From Lutispora thermophila DSM 19022 (lineage in GTDB: Bacteria; Bacillota; Clostridia; Lutisporales; Lutisporaceae), in assembly GCF_900142105.1 (NCBI RefSeq), contig NZ_FQZS01000016.1:1-64000 (forward strand): DNA of 64,000 nt. The letters run 5' to 3'. The position numbers and the translations under genes were made by a program. A model generated the notes under the pieces. The model was not told the DNA's origin. It ran no database searches and saw nothing but the letters and a program-made list of their open reading frames with translations. This document shows positions 55,320-64,000 of this stretch, piece after piece (the stretch's first letter is position 1; each line of letters begins with the position of its first letter).

Positions 55320-56363
55320 ATGAAGGAGTTTTGGAAAAGGATCACTGATAAATATGGTTATCCAAAAGTTTTAATTACAATATTCTTGATAATATTATGT
55401 ATAATTGCAGTAATACAACAGCAAAATCTACCTGGTCTTTTGAAGGATTCGTTGGTTAGAATTGGCATGAACGGTGTCCTTGTATTAGCCATGGTACCTA
55501 GTATAAACTCCGGAACTGGTTTGAATTTCGGATTATCTATAGGCATCCTTTGTGGAATATTAGCAGGATGCATCAGCATAGAATTAAAGCTTACTGGAAT
55601 GACTGCTTTAATTGCAGCAATTCTAATGTCTATACCTTTCTCAGTTATTGCTGGATATTTGTATGGCCTATTGCTAAATAGAGTAAAGGGCGATGAAATG
55701 ACTGTAGGAACGTATATGGGATTTTCTATTGTTTCTTTGATGTGCATAGGATGGTTACTACTTCCTTTCCAGAGTCCAGATATGATTTGGGCTATTGGAG
55801 GAAAAGGATTAAGGACAACCATAGCTTTAGCAGATAAGTTTGGTAAAGTCTTGGACGATTTTTTATCATTTAATGTTTTAGGGGAACCAGTTCCAACAGG
55901 ATCACTGTTGTTTTTCGGTTTAATGTGTGTGATAGTGTGGCTGTTTTTTAAAACAAAGACTGGTGTTGCAATGATAGCTGCTGGTGACAATGCTAAGTTT
56001 GCAGCTGCAAATGGAATTAATGTTAATCAACAGAGAGTTATTGGAACAATATTATCTATGGTTCTTGGAGGTATAGGAATAGTAATTTATGCTCAAAGTT
56101 TTGGGTTTTTCCAATTGTATACTGGCCCATTGATGATGCCGTTTATGGCGGTGTCTGCGGTACTCATAGGAGGAGCTTCAGCTAAAAAAGCCAATATTGC
56201 TAACGTAGTATCTGGTACAACTCTGTTTTTCGCATTGTTAGCAATATCACTACCTGTAATTAATAAAATGATGCCCGAAGGCAACTTATCAGAAGTAATA
56301 AGAATCATTGTAACTTATGGTGTTATCCTGTATGCGTTGACTAAAGTAGGGGGTGACAATTAG
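55320..56363 (+). CDS. ABC transporter permease 1 (BPD_transp_2 family)
   Basis: 347-aa membrane protein with about nine helices and the family core 'INSGTGLNFGLSIGILCGILAGCISIEL', 'AAGDNAKFAAANGINVNQQRVIGTILSMVLGGIGIVIYAQSFGF'. These permeases serve ribose, nucleoside (BMP) or branched-chain amino-acid importers. It starts on the base after the ATPase stop and is followed at once by the second permease, giving a heterodimer. Confidence 0.9.
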   Translation: MKEFWKRITDKYGYPKVLITIFLIILCIIAVIQQQNLPGLLKDSLVRIGMNGVLVLAMVPSINSGTGLNFGLSIGILCGILAGCISIELKLTGMTALIAAILMSIPFSVIAGYLYGLLLNRVKGDEMTVGTYMGFSIVSLMCIGWLLLPFQSPDMIWAIGGKGLRTTIALADKFGKVLDDFLSFNVLGEPVPTGSLLFFGLMCVIVWLFFKTKTGVAMIAAGDNAKFAAANGINVNQQRVIGTILSMVLGGIGIVIYAQSFGFFQLYTGPLMMPFMAVSAVLIGGASAKKANIANVVSGTTLFFALLAISLPVINKMMPEGNLSEVIRIIVTYGVILYALTKVGGDN

Positions 56364-56364
56364 T

Positions 56365-57477
56365 ATGAATACCCAAATAGACATAAGCAAAAGAAAACAA
56401 ACAAGCAAGATATCTTTTATGAATATACTGGCTAATTACTCTGTGCCTATTTTGTTTGTTATAATATGCATGTTAGGCATATATGCATCAAAGCTAAACA
56501 TGACGTATATTTTGAATGAAATTGTAATAAGGCTTTCGCGAAACTTATTTCTGGTTTTGGCATTGATAATACCTGTTATGGCAGGAATGGGCCTGAATTT
56601 TGCTATTGTAATTGGAGCTATGGCTGGCCAGATAGGACTAATAGCAATAAAAGTACTAGATATGGGAGGCTTCACCGGCTTTTTAATGGCACTTTTGATT
56701 TCTACTCCATTTGCCTTGCTCTTTGGATATGGAACAGGACAAATTCTTAATAAGACAAAGGGAAAAGAAATGATAACTGGATTAATGTTGGGCTATTTTG
56801 CAAATGGATTATATCAACTTGTATTTCTTACATTTATGGGGACTATTATTCCTGTAAATAATCCAGAGATCATACTAAGTGGCGGTGTAGGATTAAAAAA
56901 CGCGTTGGATCTTAAGTTTATTCAATATTCACTTGATAATCTAATTAAATTGGATATAGCAGGAGTTAAAATACCTGTGGTAACAATATTATTTATTTTA
57001 GTACTCTGCTTCGTGCTAAGATTTGTCATAAAAACAAAGCTTGGGCAGGATTTTAGAGCATTGGGTCAAGATATTAATATAGCTGAAGTATCGGGCATTA
57101 ATACAAACAAGACACGATTGATTGCCATTACTATATCAACTGTACTTGCTGCATGGGGACAGATAATATTTTTACAAAATATTGGTACTTTAAACACATA
57201 TAATAGCCATGAACAAGTAGGAATGTTTGCTATTGCTGCATTGTTGGTAGGTGGAGCATCTGTCACAAAAGCAACCATTGGTCAAGCAGTAGTAGGAACT
57301 TTGCTATTCCATACTTTGTTTATTGTATCTCCATTTGCAGGTAAAAATCTTTTCGGAGATGCGCAGATTGGAGAATATTTTAGATCCTTTATCGCTTACG
57401 GAGTTATTGCATTGTCTCTTGTACTCCATGCATGGCAGAAATATATGAAGGAACATAATAAAGAAAAATTAGGTTAA
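56365..57477 (+). CDS. ABC transporter permease 2 (BPD_transp_2 family)
   Basis: 370 aa from ATG 56365 (GGGGGTG nine bases upstream; GTG 56353 lies in that site). The first helix is at about 20-40; 'PVMAGMGLNFAIVIGAMAGQIGLIAIKVL', 'QDINIAEVSGINTNKTRLIAITISTVLAAWGQIIFLQNIG' and 'ALLVGGASVTKATIGQAVVGTLLFHTLF' are permease blocks. Partner of permease 1 in the DUF3798 importer. The translation leader for infC starts right after it. Confidence 0.9.
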   Translation: MNTQIDISKRKQTSKISFMNILANYSVPILFVIICMLGIYASKLNMTYILNEIVIRLSRNLFLVLALIIPVMAGMGLNFAIVIGAMAGQIGLIAIKVLDMGGFTGFLMALLISTPFALLFGYGTGQILNKTKGKEMITGLMLGYFANGLYQLVFLTFMGTIIPVNNPEIILSGGVGLKNALDLKFIQYSLDNLIKLDIAGVKIPVVTILFILVLCFVLRFVIKTKLGQDFRALGQDINIAEVSGINTNKTRLIAITISTVLAAWGQIIFLQNIGTLNTYNSHEQVGMFAIAALLVGGASVTKATIGQAVVGTLLFHTLFIVSPFAGKNLFGDAQIGEYFRSFIAYGVIALSLVLHAWQKYMKEHNKEKLG

Positions 57478-57495
57478 AATAATATAAAATAAATA

Positions 57496-57525
57496 TTGAC
57501 AATAATCAATATATAGTGCTATTAT
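57496..57525 (+). promoter_or_regulatory. Promoter of the infC operon
   Basis: TTGACA (57496-57501), 18 bases, TATTAT (57520-57525), upstream of the infC leader. Confidence 0.75.
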
Positions 57526-57529
57526 ATAT

Positions 57530-57642
57530 AGGTCAAGTAGAAGGTCCACTTCTCACCTTACGGTTTTGCTGGTAAGGTAAATAATTAGTCCATATAGTAT
57601 TTAATGGGCAGGTGGATATTTCTACCTGCCCAATTTTAATAT
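57530..57642 (+). ncRNA. infC leader (L20-type autoregulatory leader) with terminator
   Basis: A structured leader of about 110 bases, including paired segments near 57541-57580 (CACCTTACGG ... GGTAAGGT) and a terminator TGGGCAGGT ... ACCTGCCCA plus TTTT (about 57604-57637), directly ahead of infC. Bacillus infC-rpmI-rplT is controlled by L20 binding such a leader and causing termination. Assigned by position and layout. Confidence 0.7.
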
Positions 57643-57650
57643 GGAGGTGA

Positions 57651-58172
57651 TTGGTTATAAGCATTAACAAGGATATCCAAATAAATGAGGAAATCAAAGA
57701 TAAAGAAGTTAGAGTAATTGATACTAACGGAGAACAACTTGGTATAATGTCTTCCAAGCAAGCTTTAGAAATTGCTATGGAAAGAGAATTAGACCTTGTT
57801 AAAATAGCTCCACAGGCTAAACCGCCAGTATGCAAGATAATGGATTATGGTAAATTTACTTTTGAGCAGAGCAAAAGAGAAAAAGAAGCCCGAAAGAATC
57901 AAAAAGTTATTAATGTTAAGGAAATTAGATTTTCTCCTAAAATTGAAGAACATGACTTAAATGTAAAAGCAAAGAATGCTCAAAAGTTTTTGAATGATGG
58001 TAATAAGGTAAAAGTTACAATAAGATTCAGAGGCAGAGAAATAGATCATGTTGCATATGGAGAAAAAGCCTTGGAAAGGTTTTATGAAATAATTAAAGAT
58101 CATTGTGTAATTGAAAAACCGGCGAAATTAGAAGGGAAAAATCTTTCTTTGACTTTATCGCCCAAACAATAG
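57651..58172 (+). CDS. infC: Translation initiation factor IF-3
   Basis: 173 aa at most. '[50 protein letters not shown]' and '[25 protein letters not shown]' are IF-3 N- and C-domain signatures. No ATG exists near the start: TTG 57651 sits only 3 bases after GGAGG, while ATA 57657 (9 bases) and ATT 57663 fit better. IF-3 genes are known for rare start codons. It leads infC-rpmI-rplT. Confidence 0.96.
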   Translation: MVISINKDIQINEEIKDKEVRVIDTNGEQLGIMSSKQALEIAMERELDLVKIAPQAKPPVCKIMDYGKFTFEQSKREKEARKNQKVINVKEIRFSPKIEEHDLNVKAKNAQKFLNDGNKVKVTIRFRGREIDHVAYGEKALERFYEIIKDHCVIEKPAKLEGKNLSLTLSPKQ

Positions 58173-58192
58173 TTAAAAGGGAGGACTTAGTA

Positions 58193-58390
58193 ATGCCAAA
58201 AATGAAAACCCATAAAGCTTCAGCTAAAAGATTCAGCTTCACTAAATCAGGAAAAGTAAAAAGAGCTAAAGCTTACAAGCAACATATTCTAACTAAGAAA
58301 AGTTCAAAAAGAAGAAGAAATCTTAGAAAGACAGGTTATGCAAGCTCAACTGAAGCCAAAATCATCAGAAAATTGGTTCCATATAAATAA
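58193..58390 (+). CDS. rpmI: 50S ribosomal protein L35
   Basis: 65 aa, very basic, '[20 protein letters not shown]' start typical of L35. AGGGAGGA precedes ATG 58193. Middle gene of the infC operon. Confidence 0.98.
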   Translation: MPKMKTHKASAKRFSFTKSGKVKRAKAYKQHILTKKSSKRRRNLRKTGYASSTEAKIIRKLVPYK

Positions 58391-58414
58391 TTTCCATAAG
58401 GAGGCAGCATTAAG

Positions 58415-58774
58415 ATGGCAAGAGTAAAAAGAGCATTAAATGCCCATAAGAAACGCAGAAAGATATTAAAATTAGCTAAAGGCTATGTAGGAGCCAGAAG
58501 CAAGAAATATAGAGTAGCTAATGAAACAGTTATAAGAGCATTGAGATTTGCTTACATCGGAAGAAAGCTAAGAAAGAGAGATTTCAGGAAGCTTTGGATA
58601 GCAAGAATAAATGCAGCTGCAAGAGCTCACGGATTATCTTACAGCAAATTTATAAGTGGACTTAAGAAGTCGGGTATCGAGATAAACAGAAAAATGTTAT
58701 CAGAAATGGCTATCAACGATGAAGCTGGTTTTGCAAAATTAGTTGAAATAGCTAAGCAAAACATAAACGCATAA
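58415..58774 (+). CDS. rplT: 50S ribosomal protein L20
   Basis: 119 aa, '[24 protein letters not shown]' start and '[20 protein letters not shown]' end, as in all L20. It assembles early on 23S rRNA and in Bacillus represses its own operon through the infC leader. Closed by a terminator. Confidence 0.98.
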   Translation: MARVKRALNAHKKRRKILKLAKGYVGARSKKYRVANETVIRALRFAYIGRKLRKRDFRKLWIARINAAARAHGLSYSKFISGLKKSGIEINRKMLSEMAINDEAGFAKLVEIAKQNINA

Positions 58775-58793
58775 AAGACCGTAAGGTCTTTTT
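58773..58793 (+). terminator. Terminator after rplT
   Basis: AAAAGACC (58773-58780) pairs with GGTCTTTT (58785-58792). Confidence 0.85.
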
Positions 58794-58839
58794 GTTTATA
58801 TAGAGAAACGATTTCTTTATTATGGAGATAGGTGATATA

Positions 58840-59649
58840 ATGATACAAGTTATTGCCAGTTGTCAAAACAAGATAATAAAGCATTGTAAATCTTTGCAAA
58901 CGAAGAAGTATAGAGATTCAACCAATGAGTTCTTGATAGAAGGTATTAAATTATTGAAAGAAGCTATTGAATCTAATGTTAAATTAACTGCATTATTGTA
59001 TCACAATGAGGCTGCAAAGGATCGTGATGTTCAGAGCATAATAAAAATGTGCATGGAAAAGAATATAGTTATATATGAACTTCATGAGAAACCATACATG
59101 GATATAAGCGAAACAAAGACACCCCAAGGGGTTATAGGCATAGGCAAAAAGATAGATTATAATGTTAACAAATTGCTTAGGTCTAACAGATTTAATATAA
59201 TAATAATGGAGCAGGTACAGGATCCAGGAAATGTGGGGACAATAATTAGGACAGCAGATGCCTTTGGTTTTGATATGGTTTTTTTATCAAAAGGATGCGC
59301 TGATGTTTATTCAGGTAAAGTAATAAGATCAACAATGGGGTCAATATTTCATATTCCTATAATAACAGATGTGAGTCTGGAAAGTTTATTAAAGAAGTTT
59401 ATTGATTTAGAGGTATATACAATAGCAGCAACTCCCCATACTGGCTTGTCATGTTATGATATAGAATATGGCGATAGAAATGCTATAATTATAGGTAATG
59501 AATCCAAGGGTCTAAGTAGCAATATTATGGATATGGTAAAAATAAAAGCCAACATACCTATGGTAGGAATGGCAGAGTCATTAAATGCAGGTATTGCAGC
59601 TGCCATAATGATGTACGAAGCAACAAGATATAAGCTTAAGCATAGGTAA
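58840..59649 (+). CDS. TrmH/SpoU family RNA 2'-O-methyltransferase
   Basis: 269 aa from ATG 58840 (AGGTG five bases upstream; ATG 58822 has no site). N-terminal SpoU substrate-binding domain (1-100, 'QNKIIKHCKSLQTKKYRDSTNEFLIEGIKLLKEAI'), then the SPOUT knot with 'EQVQDPGNVGTIIRTADAFGFDMVFLS', 'IIGNESKGLS' and 'IPMVGMAESLNAGIAAAIMMYE'. It methylates a ribose in rRNA or tRNA using SAM. Typical neighbour of rplT and pheS in Firmicutes. Confidence 0.93.
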   Translation: MIQVIASCQNKIIKHCKSLQTKKYRDSTNEFLIEGIKLLKEAIESNVKLTALLYHNEAAKDRDVQSIIKMCMEKNIVIYELHEKPYMDISETKTPQGVIGIGKKIDYNVNKLLRSNRFNIIIMEQVQDPGNVGTIIRTADAFGFDMVFLSKGCADVYSGKVIRSTMGSIFHIPIITDVSLESLLKKFIDLEVYTIAATPHTGLSCYDIEYGDRNAIIIGNESKGLSSNIMDMVKIKANIPMVGMAESLNAGIAAAIMMYEATRYKLKHR

Positions 59650-59663
59650 GAATATTGATATTA

Positions 59664-59693
59664 TTGTAATAATATAGTATCATATGCTATAAT
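59664..59693 (+). promoter_or_regulatory. Promoter of the pheS T-box
   Basis: TTGTAA (59664-59669), 18 bases, TATAAT (59688-59693). Weak -35, perfect -10. Confidence 0.55.
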
Positions 59694-59729
59694 TAAGAAT
59701 AAATTAGTAAAAACTAGATATTAATAATC

Positions 59730-59948
59730 GATGAAGGAAAGAGTAAGGTATATCAAGTATAAGAGAGATGGTGTCGTGGCTGAGAGCGCCATTTACTGTG
59801 GTATATCTGAAGTTCATTCTGGAGATTCGGAGCTGAATTAAAAGTAGGTTTCGACGGCATAGCCGTTAACTTTTGAGAGGCCTTTGTGGCAATTAGGGTG
59901 GTACCGCGGAAAACTTCGTCCCTTTGTTGGGAATGGGGTTTTTTTTTA
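59730..59948 (+). ncRNA. T-box riboswitch (Phe) upstream of pheST
   Basis: T-box AGGGTGGTACCGCG at 59895-59908. The terminator AACTTCGTCCC pairs with GGGAATGGGGTT (G-U pairs and one bulge), followed by a T-run to 59948. In stem I, GAAG is followed by UUC (59813-59815), a Phe codon, aligned with the specifiers of the other two leaders. Confidence 0.95.
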
Positions 59949-59981
59949 TGAATGAATAACTTGAAGAAAGGAGTTTTATGT

Positions 59982-61001
59982 ATGAAGGATATACTTGAAA
60001 AAATAAAAAATGAATCTATTATTGAAATCGATAAAGTTGAATCTATTCAACAGCTTGAAGAAATAAGAGTAAAGTATCTAGGTAAAAAAGGTCAACTTAC
60101 ACAATTACTTCGTGGTATGGGCCAATTAACTCCAGAGGAAAGACCTGTTGTTGGACAGCTTGCAAATGAAGTAAGAGACTTAATAACAGAAAAAATAGAG
60201 CAGACTGCCTATTGCCTAAAAAGAAAAGATTTAGAAAAGAGATTAAGAAGTGAGTTTATTGATGTTACCATGCCAGGAAGAAAGAAAAAATTGGGGAATA
60301 GACATCCTTTGACTAAGGTATTAAATGAAATTGAAGATATATTTATCGGAATGGGTTTCTCTATAGTAGAAGGACCTGAAATAGAGAAAACTTATTACAA
60401 CTTTGATGCACTAAATCATAGCAAATATCATCCTGCAAGGGATATGCAGGATACATTTTATATAACTGAGGATTTGTTATTGAGGACTCAGACTTCGCCA
60501 AATCAAGTAAGGACAATGGAGAGACAGAAACCTCCTATTAGAGTAATAGTACCAGGCAAAGTATATAGATCAGATGAGATTGATGCAACTCACTCACCTA
60601 TGTTCCATCAGATAGAAGGATTGGTTGTTGATAAAGGTATAACAATGGCAAATTTGAAAGGGACATTGGATGTTTTTGCTAAAAAACTGTTTGGAGAGCA
60701 GACAAGAACAAAATTCAGACCTCACCATTTCCCCTTTACCGAGCCCAGTGCAGAAATGGATTGCACATGTTCTGCCTGTGGAGGAGAAGGCTGTCGCATA
60801 TGTAAGAATACAGGTTGGATTGAGATTTTAGGAGCTGGTATGGTTCATCCCAATGTCCTTGCAAATTGTGGTATAGATCCAGAAGAATATTCAGGATTTG
60901 CATTCGGAATGGGTTTGGATAGAATAGCCTTGTTAAAATACGACATTTCAGACCTAAGGCTAATGTTTGAAAACGATAAGAGATTTCTTGAACAGTTTTA
61001 A
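59982..61001 (+). CDS. pheS: Phenylalanine--tRNA ligase alpha subunit
   Basis: 339 aa from ATG 59982 (AAAGGAG eight bases upstream; the ATG-like reading from 59952 has no site). N-terminal coiled coil (1-90), class II core with '[28 protein letters not shown]', '[23 protein letters not shown]', '[12 protein letters not shown]', '[23 protein letters not shown]' and '[16 protein letters not shown]' (motif 3). Forms the alpha2-beta2 enzyme with PheT. Confidence 0.98.
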   Translation: MKDILEKIKNESIIEIDKVESIQQLEEIRVKYLGKKGQLTQLLRGMGQLTPEERPVVGQLANEVRDLITEKIEQTAYCLKRKDLEKRLRSEFIDVTMPGRKKKLGNRHPLTKVLNEIEDIFIGMGFSIVEGPEIEKTYYNFDALNHSKYHPARDMQDTFYITEDLLLRTQTSPNQVRTMERQKPPIRVIVPGKVYRSDEIDATHSPMFHQIEGLVVDKGITMANLKGTLDVFAKKLFGEQTRTKFRPHHFPFTEPSAEMDCTCSACGGEGCRICKNTGWIEILGAGMVHPNVLANCGIDPEEYSGFAFGMGLDRIALLKYDISDLRLMFENDKRFLEQF

Positions 61002-61016
61002 GAGGGAGGAATTAAT

Positions 61017-63392
61017 ATGCTTGTACCGATTAAATGGCTAAAAGACTATGTTGACTTGGATATAGATATAAAAGACTATGTTGATGGAATGACAATGTCT
61101 GGTACAAAAGTGGAATCTGTTGAGGAAGTAGGACAGAATATAGATAAAGTTGTAGTTGGAAAAATCATTGAGATAACTCCTCATCCCAATGCAGATAGTC
61201 TATTGGTAACAAAGGTTGATGTAGGAGGAGAAATTCTTCAGATAATTACTGGAGCAAACAATATTAAAGTAAATAATTATGTACCTGTGGCGTTGCACGG
61301 TTCTACTCTACCTGATGGAACAAAGATAAAAAAAGGTAAATTGAGAGGTCTTGAATCCAATGGTATGTTGTGCTCTCCAGAAGAATTAGGATTGAATGCA
61401 GAAAGCTTTCCGGATGGCATATATATATTGGATAAAGAATACCCTCTTGGAACAGATATAAAAAAGGTTCTTGGGTTAGATGATAAGATAGTGGAGTTTG
61501 AAATAACCAATAACAGGCCAGATTGCTTAAGCATGCTTGGTATAGCTCGTGAAACTGCTGCTACCTTTGGCTTGAAAATGAATTATCCAAGCATTGAGGT
61601 TTCTGGCAAAGATGGAGATGTATCTGATTATATTTCTGTAGATGTTCAAGCTACTGATTTATGCCCTAGATTTGCAGTAAGAGTAATAAAAAATGTAGAA
61701 GTAAAGAGTTCGCCTGCATGGATGCAGGATAGATTGCTGAAAGCAGGAGTAAGACCCATTAATAATATAGTTGATATAACAAACTATGTAATGCTGGAAA
61801 CTGGCCAGCCTATGCATGCATATGATTTAAACATGTTGGAAGGTAATAAAATAGTTGTCAGAAGAGCAAAAGATAATGAAAAGATAGTTACATTAGATGA
61901 GATAGAAAGAATACTGGATAATAAAACACTTGTAATAGCAGATGAGAATAAAGCCATCGGTATAGCTGGAATAATGGGAGGTTATAACAGCGAAATTAAA
62001 GAGGATACCAAAACTATTGCCTTCGAAGCTGCAATATTTGATTCCGTAAACGTAAGACTTTCATCAAAAAAGTTAGGTATACGAACAGAAGCATCCTCAA
62101 GGTTTGAGAAAGGCTTGGATGCAGCAATGGTACAGTTCGCCATTGATAGAGCTTGCCATCTGGTGGAAGAGTTAGGAGCAGGAGAAGTTGTTGGTGGAAT
62201 GATAGACATATATCCTACAAGAAAAGAAAGAAGAATTATGAATTTAAGAACTGAGCGTGTGAAATGGTTGCTTGGAGTTGATATCCCTGTAGACAAGATG
62301 AAGAAAATATTGGAATCTTTAGAGTTTAAAGTTTCTGGAGTTGGGATATTGGAAGTTTCAGTACCTACTTTCAGGGATGATGTAACTATAGAGGCTGATT
62401 TGATAGAAGAAATTGCTAGAATATATGGATATGATAATATTCCTTCTAAACTTATGGATACAACCTTTACCCAGGGAGGAAGGAATGAAAAACAGAGAAT
62501 TAGGGAAATTGTCCGAGATAATATGACAGCACAAGGTTTGTTTGAAACTTGCACATATACCTTTGTAAGTCCCAGTGTATTCAATCAGATTAACTGTAAA
62601 GCAGAAAATCCATTAAGAAAAGCAATAAAAATAATAAATCCCCTTGGTGAAGACCAAAGTATAATGAGAACTACCATAATTCCAAATATGTTGGAAGTCA
62701 TTAGTAGAAATTATAATAGAAAGATAACAGAGGGTATGTTCTATGAACTATCTAAGGTATATCTGGCTGAAGAATTGCCATTAAAGGATTTAGCCCATGA
62801 GAGAGATACTCTTATTATAGGAATATATGGAGATAAGGATTTCTTTGACTTAAAAGGAATCATTGAGAATCTGATGGATGATTTAAATATCACTAATTAT
62901 AGAGTCCTTCCTTCAAATAATGAGAGTTTTCACCCAGGCAGAACTGCAGAATTGCTGATAAATAATAAGAGAATTGGATATTTAGGAGAGATTCATCCTG
63001 ATGTATTAGATAATTATGATATTCCTACAAGGGTATATATAGCAGAGTTAGATTTTGAAGAGATAGTCCTACAGACTAATTTAAACATTAAATATAAACC
63101 TTTGCCTAAGTATCCATCTATCCAAAGAGACATTGCTGTAGTTGTATCAGAAGAAATTACAGCAGGACAAATTGAAGAGATAATAAGGAATAAGGGTGGA
63201 AAGCTTGTTGAAGAAGTAAATCTCTTTGATATTTACCGCGGTTCCCAAATTGAAGAAGGCTACAAGAGCATGGCCTATAGTATAATATATAGATCAGAAG
63301 AAAAGACTTTGACAGAAGAAGACATTACGAAGGTTCATAATAAAATCCTGAATTCCTTAGCAAGCCAAGTAGGAGCAATATTAAGAAGCTAA
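61017..63392 (+). CDS. pheT: Phenylalanine--tRNA ligase beta subunit
   Basis: 791 aa: N-terminal tRNA-binding OB domain (about 40-155, 'VVVGKIIEITPHPNADSLLVTKVDVGG'), B3/B4 editing domain (about 210-400), B5 (about 405-475), catalytic-like core, and C-terminal ferredoxin-like anticodon domain (about 700-791, 'YKPLPKYPSIQRDIAVVVSEEI'). GGGAGG precedes ATG 61017, 15 bases after pheS. One transcript under the T-box. Confidence 0.98.
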   Translation: MLVPIKWLKDYVDLDIDIKDYVDGMTMSGTKVESVEEVGQNIDKVVVGKIIEITPHPNADSLLVTKVDVGGEILQIITGANNIKVNNYVPVALHGSTLPDGTKIKKGKLRGLESNGMLCSPEELGLNAESFPDGIYILDKEYPLGTDIKKVLGLDDKIVEFEITNNRPDCLSMLGIARETAATFGLKMNYPSIEVSGKDGDVSDYISVDVQATDLCPRFAVRVIKNVEVKSSPAWMQDRLLKAGVRPINNIVDITNYVMLETGQPMHAYDLNMLEGNKIVVRRAKDNEKIVTLDEIERILDNKTLVIADENKAIGIAGIMGGYNSEIKEDTKTIAFEAAIFDSVNVRLSSKKLGIRTEASSRFEKGLDAAMVQFAIDRACHLVEELGAGEVVGGMIDIYPTRKERRIMNLRTERVKWLLGVDIPVDKMKKILESLEFKVSGVGILEVSVPTFRDDVTIEADLIEEIARIYGYDNIPSKLMDTTFTQGGRNEKQRIREIVRDNMTAQGLFETCTYTFVSPSVFNQINCKAENPLRKAIKIINPLGEDQSIMRTTIIPNMLEVISRNYNRKITEGMFYELSKVYLAEELPLKDLAHERDTLIIGIYGDKDFFDLKGIIENLMDDLNITNYRVLPSNNESFHPGRTAELLINNKRIGYLGEIHPDVLDNYDIPTRVYIAELDFEEIVLQTNLNIKYKPLPKYPSIQRDIAVVVSEEITAGQIEEIIRNKGGKLVEEVNLFDIYRGSQIEEGYKSMAYSIIYRSEEKTLTEEDITKVHNKILNSLASQVGAILRS

Positions 63393-63401
63393 TTCCTATA
63401 A

Positions 63402-63431
63402 GTGGCATGAATACTTAAGTATTCATGCCAC
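63402..63431. terminator. Perfect 30-base palindrome after pheT
   Basis: GTGGCATGAATACTT (63402-63416) is followed at once by its exact reverse complement (to 63431), with no T-run. It lies just ahead of the next gene; terminator or operator. Confidence 0.55.
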
Positions 63432-63456
63432 AATAAAATGGTGTGGAGTGATTGCT

Positions 63457-64000
63457 TTGAATGAAATAGTAAAGGTGGTAAACCTGAAGAAATATTTTGA
63501 AATCTATGATGTTAAAAGTAAAGAAAAGAAATATGTAAAAGCTGTTGATGGAATTTCCTTTACAATTAATGTGGGAGAAACTTTGGGCTTGGTTGGTGAA
63601 AGCGGTTCAGGTAAAACGACTACGGGTAAAATGATTCTTAATCTGATGAAGCCTACTTCTGGAGATATATTTCTGGAAGGGAAAAGCATTAAGAATTTAA
63701 ACAAGAAAGAAATGAGAAGTTTACGAAAAGATATTCAAGTTGTATTTCAGAATCCATATGCCGCATTGGATCCAAAGATGACCATAAGAGATATACTTAT
63801 TGAACCATTGAGCATTCATAAAATCGTATCCAAGTACGAATATAACAATGAAGTTAAAAGACTTTTAAATATGGTAGGCTTAAGCGAAAAGGATATGAAT
63901 AAGTTTCCCTATGAGTTCAGTGGAGGCCAGAGACAAAGGATCGGAATTGCAAAAGCCATAGCTGTTAAACCTAAATTTATCATATGTGACGAACCAGTTT
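63457..64000 (+). CDS. Oligopeptide/dipeptide ABC transporter ATPase (OppF/DppF-like), cut by the window end
   Basis: The first 181 codons of an ATPase, open to the edge. The start is TTG 63457, eight bases after GGAG. It shows 'NLKKYFEIYDVKSK' (OppF-like insertion after the first strand), Walker A 'GESGSGKTTTGK', Q-loop 'VFQNPYAALDPKMT' typical of OppF/DppF, signature 'FSGGQRQRIGIAKAI' and the beginning of Walker B 'FIICDEPV'. It probably energises peptide uptake with genes beyond the window. Confidence 0.92.
   Translation, partial: MNEIVKVVNLKKYFEIYDVKSKEKKYVKAVDGISFTINVGETLGLVGESGSGKTTTGKMILNLMKPTSGDIFLEGKSIKNLNKKEMRSLRKDIQVVFQNPYAALDPKMTIRDILIEPLSIHKIVSKYEYNNEVKRLLNMVGLSEKDMNKFPYEFSGGQRQRIGIAKAIAVKPKFIICDEPV

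Noticed and set aside
55358-55990. 210-codon open frame on the minus strand
   Set aside because: It lies wholly inside the first ABC permease gene, has no ribosome site and its residues look like an antisense reading of membrane helices.
61982-62584. 200-codon open frame on the minus strand
   Set aside because: Antisense shadow of pheT, with no start signal or family resemblance.

Overview
The window reads as chromosome of a low-GC, endospore-forming Firmicute, most likely a Clostridia/Tissierellia-type anaerobe. The evidence is A+T-rich sequence, strong AGGAGG ribosome sites, three T-box riboswitches and a lysine riboswitch, two alpha/beta-type small acid-soluble spore proteins, a PdaB-type deacetylase and a YtxC sporulation protein. 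I see no phage, IS element, CRISPR array or rRNA. The window starts in intergenic DNA and ends inside an oligopeptide ABC ATPase gene.

Layout. 0.3-8.2 kb: a FadR-type GntR regulator, then after a decayed stretch an operon for D-amino-acid and peptide metabolism (serine beta-lactamase-like hydrolase, P1/DmpA-type aminopeptidase, Asp/Glu racemase, M55 D-aminopeptidase). A terminator-like palindrome follows, then D-Ala-D-Ala ligase and a MocR regulator that resembles DdlR. 8.3-9.2 kb: a secreted NlpC/P60 hydrolase. 9.3-15.1 kb: a GlnK/GlnL-like two-component system followed by a TAXI-type TRAP transporter (binding protein, DUF1850, fused permease). 15.2-17.8 kb (minus): FtsW/RodA-like and class B PBP pair. 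18-21.4 kb: a HAD phosphatase and an SsuABC/ThiXYZ-like ABC transporter. 21.6-26.5 kb: pgsA, T-box, valS, folC. 26.5-34 kb: DUF4364, two spore SASPs, polysaccharide deacetylases, a CBS protein, a degenerate Mur-ligase-like protein, a tandem-OB SSB-like protein and a YitT protein. 34.2-39.1 kb (minus): lysine riboswitch and asd-dapA-dapB-dapH-lysC. 39.3-42.2 kb: an unknown membrane-anchored protein, a methyltransferase and hslO. 42.3-42.7 kb: five tRNAs (Val, Asp, Phe, Gly, Cys). 42.9-47.5 kb: a DUF6873 protein, ytxC, DUF445, T-box and thrS. 47.8-57.5 kb: membrane-anchored peptide-type binding protein, DUF6305-like protein, histidine kinase, response regulator, and an ABC importer built around a DUF3798 lipoprotein. 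57.5-63.4 kb: infC-rpmI-rplT, a TrmH-type methyltransferase, T-box, pheS-pheT. 63.46 kb to the end: the truncated ABC ATPase.

How the genes work together. The first 8 kb links breakdown of D-residue peptides with D-Ala-D-Ala synthesis and its likely PLP-sensing regulator. Two separate two-component systems each sit directly upstream of an importer and probably control it. Housekeeping translation genes use tRNA-sensing T-boxes whose specifier codons (GUA, ACC, UUC) line up in the same context. The lysine/diaminopimelate operon is under a lysine riboswitch.

Main leads: (1) the 47.8-57.5 kb sensor/transporter block; (2) a Mur-ligase-like protein whose nucleotide and substrate motifs are lost; (3) a dispersed intergenic repeat with two clear and two weaker copies; (4) the D-peptide/D-Ala cluster, with an Asp-to-Asn change in the PLP pocket of the regulator; (5) infC without an AUG start.
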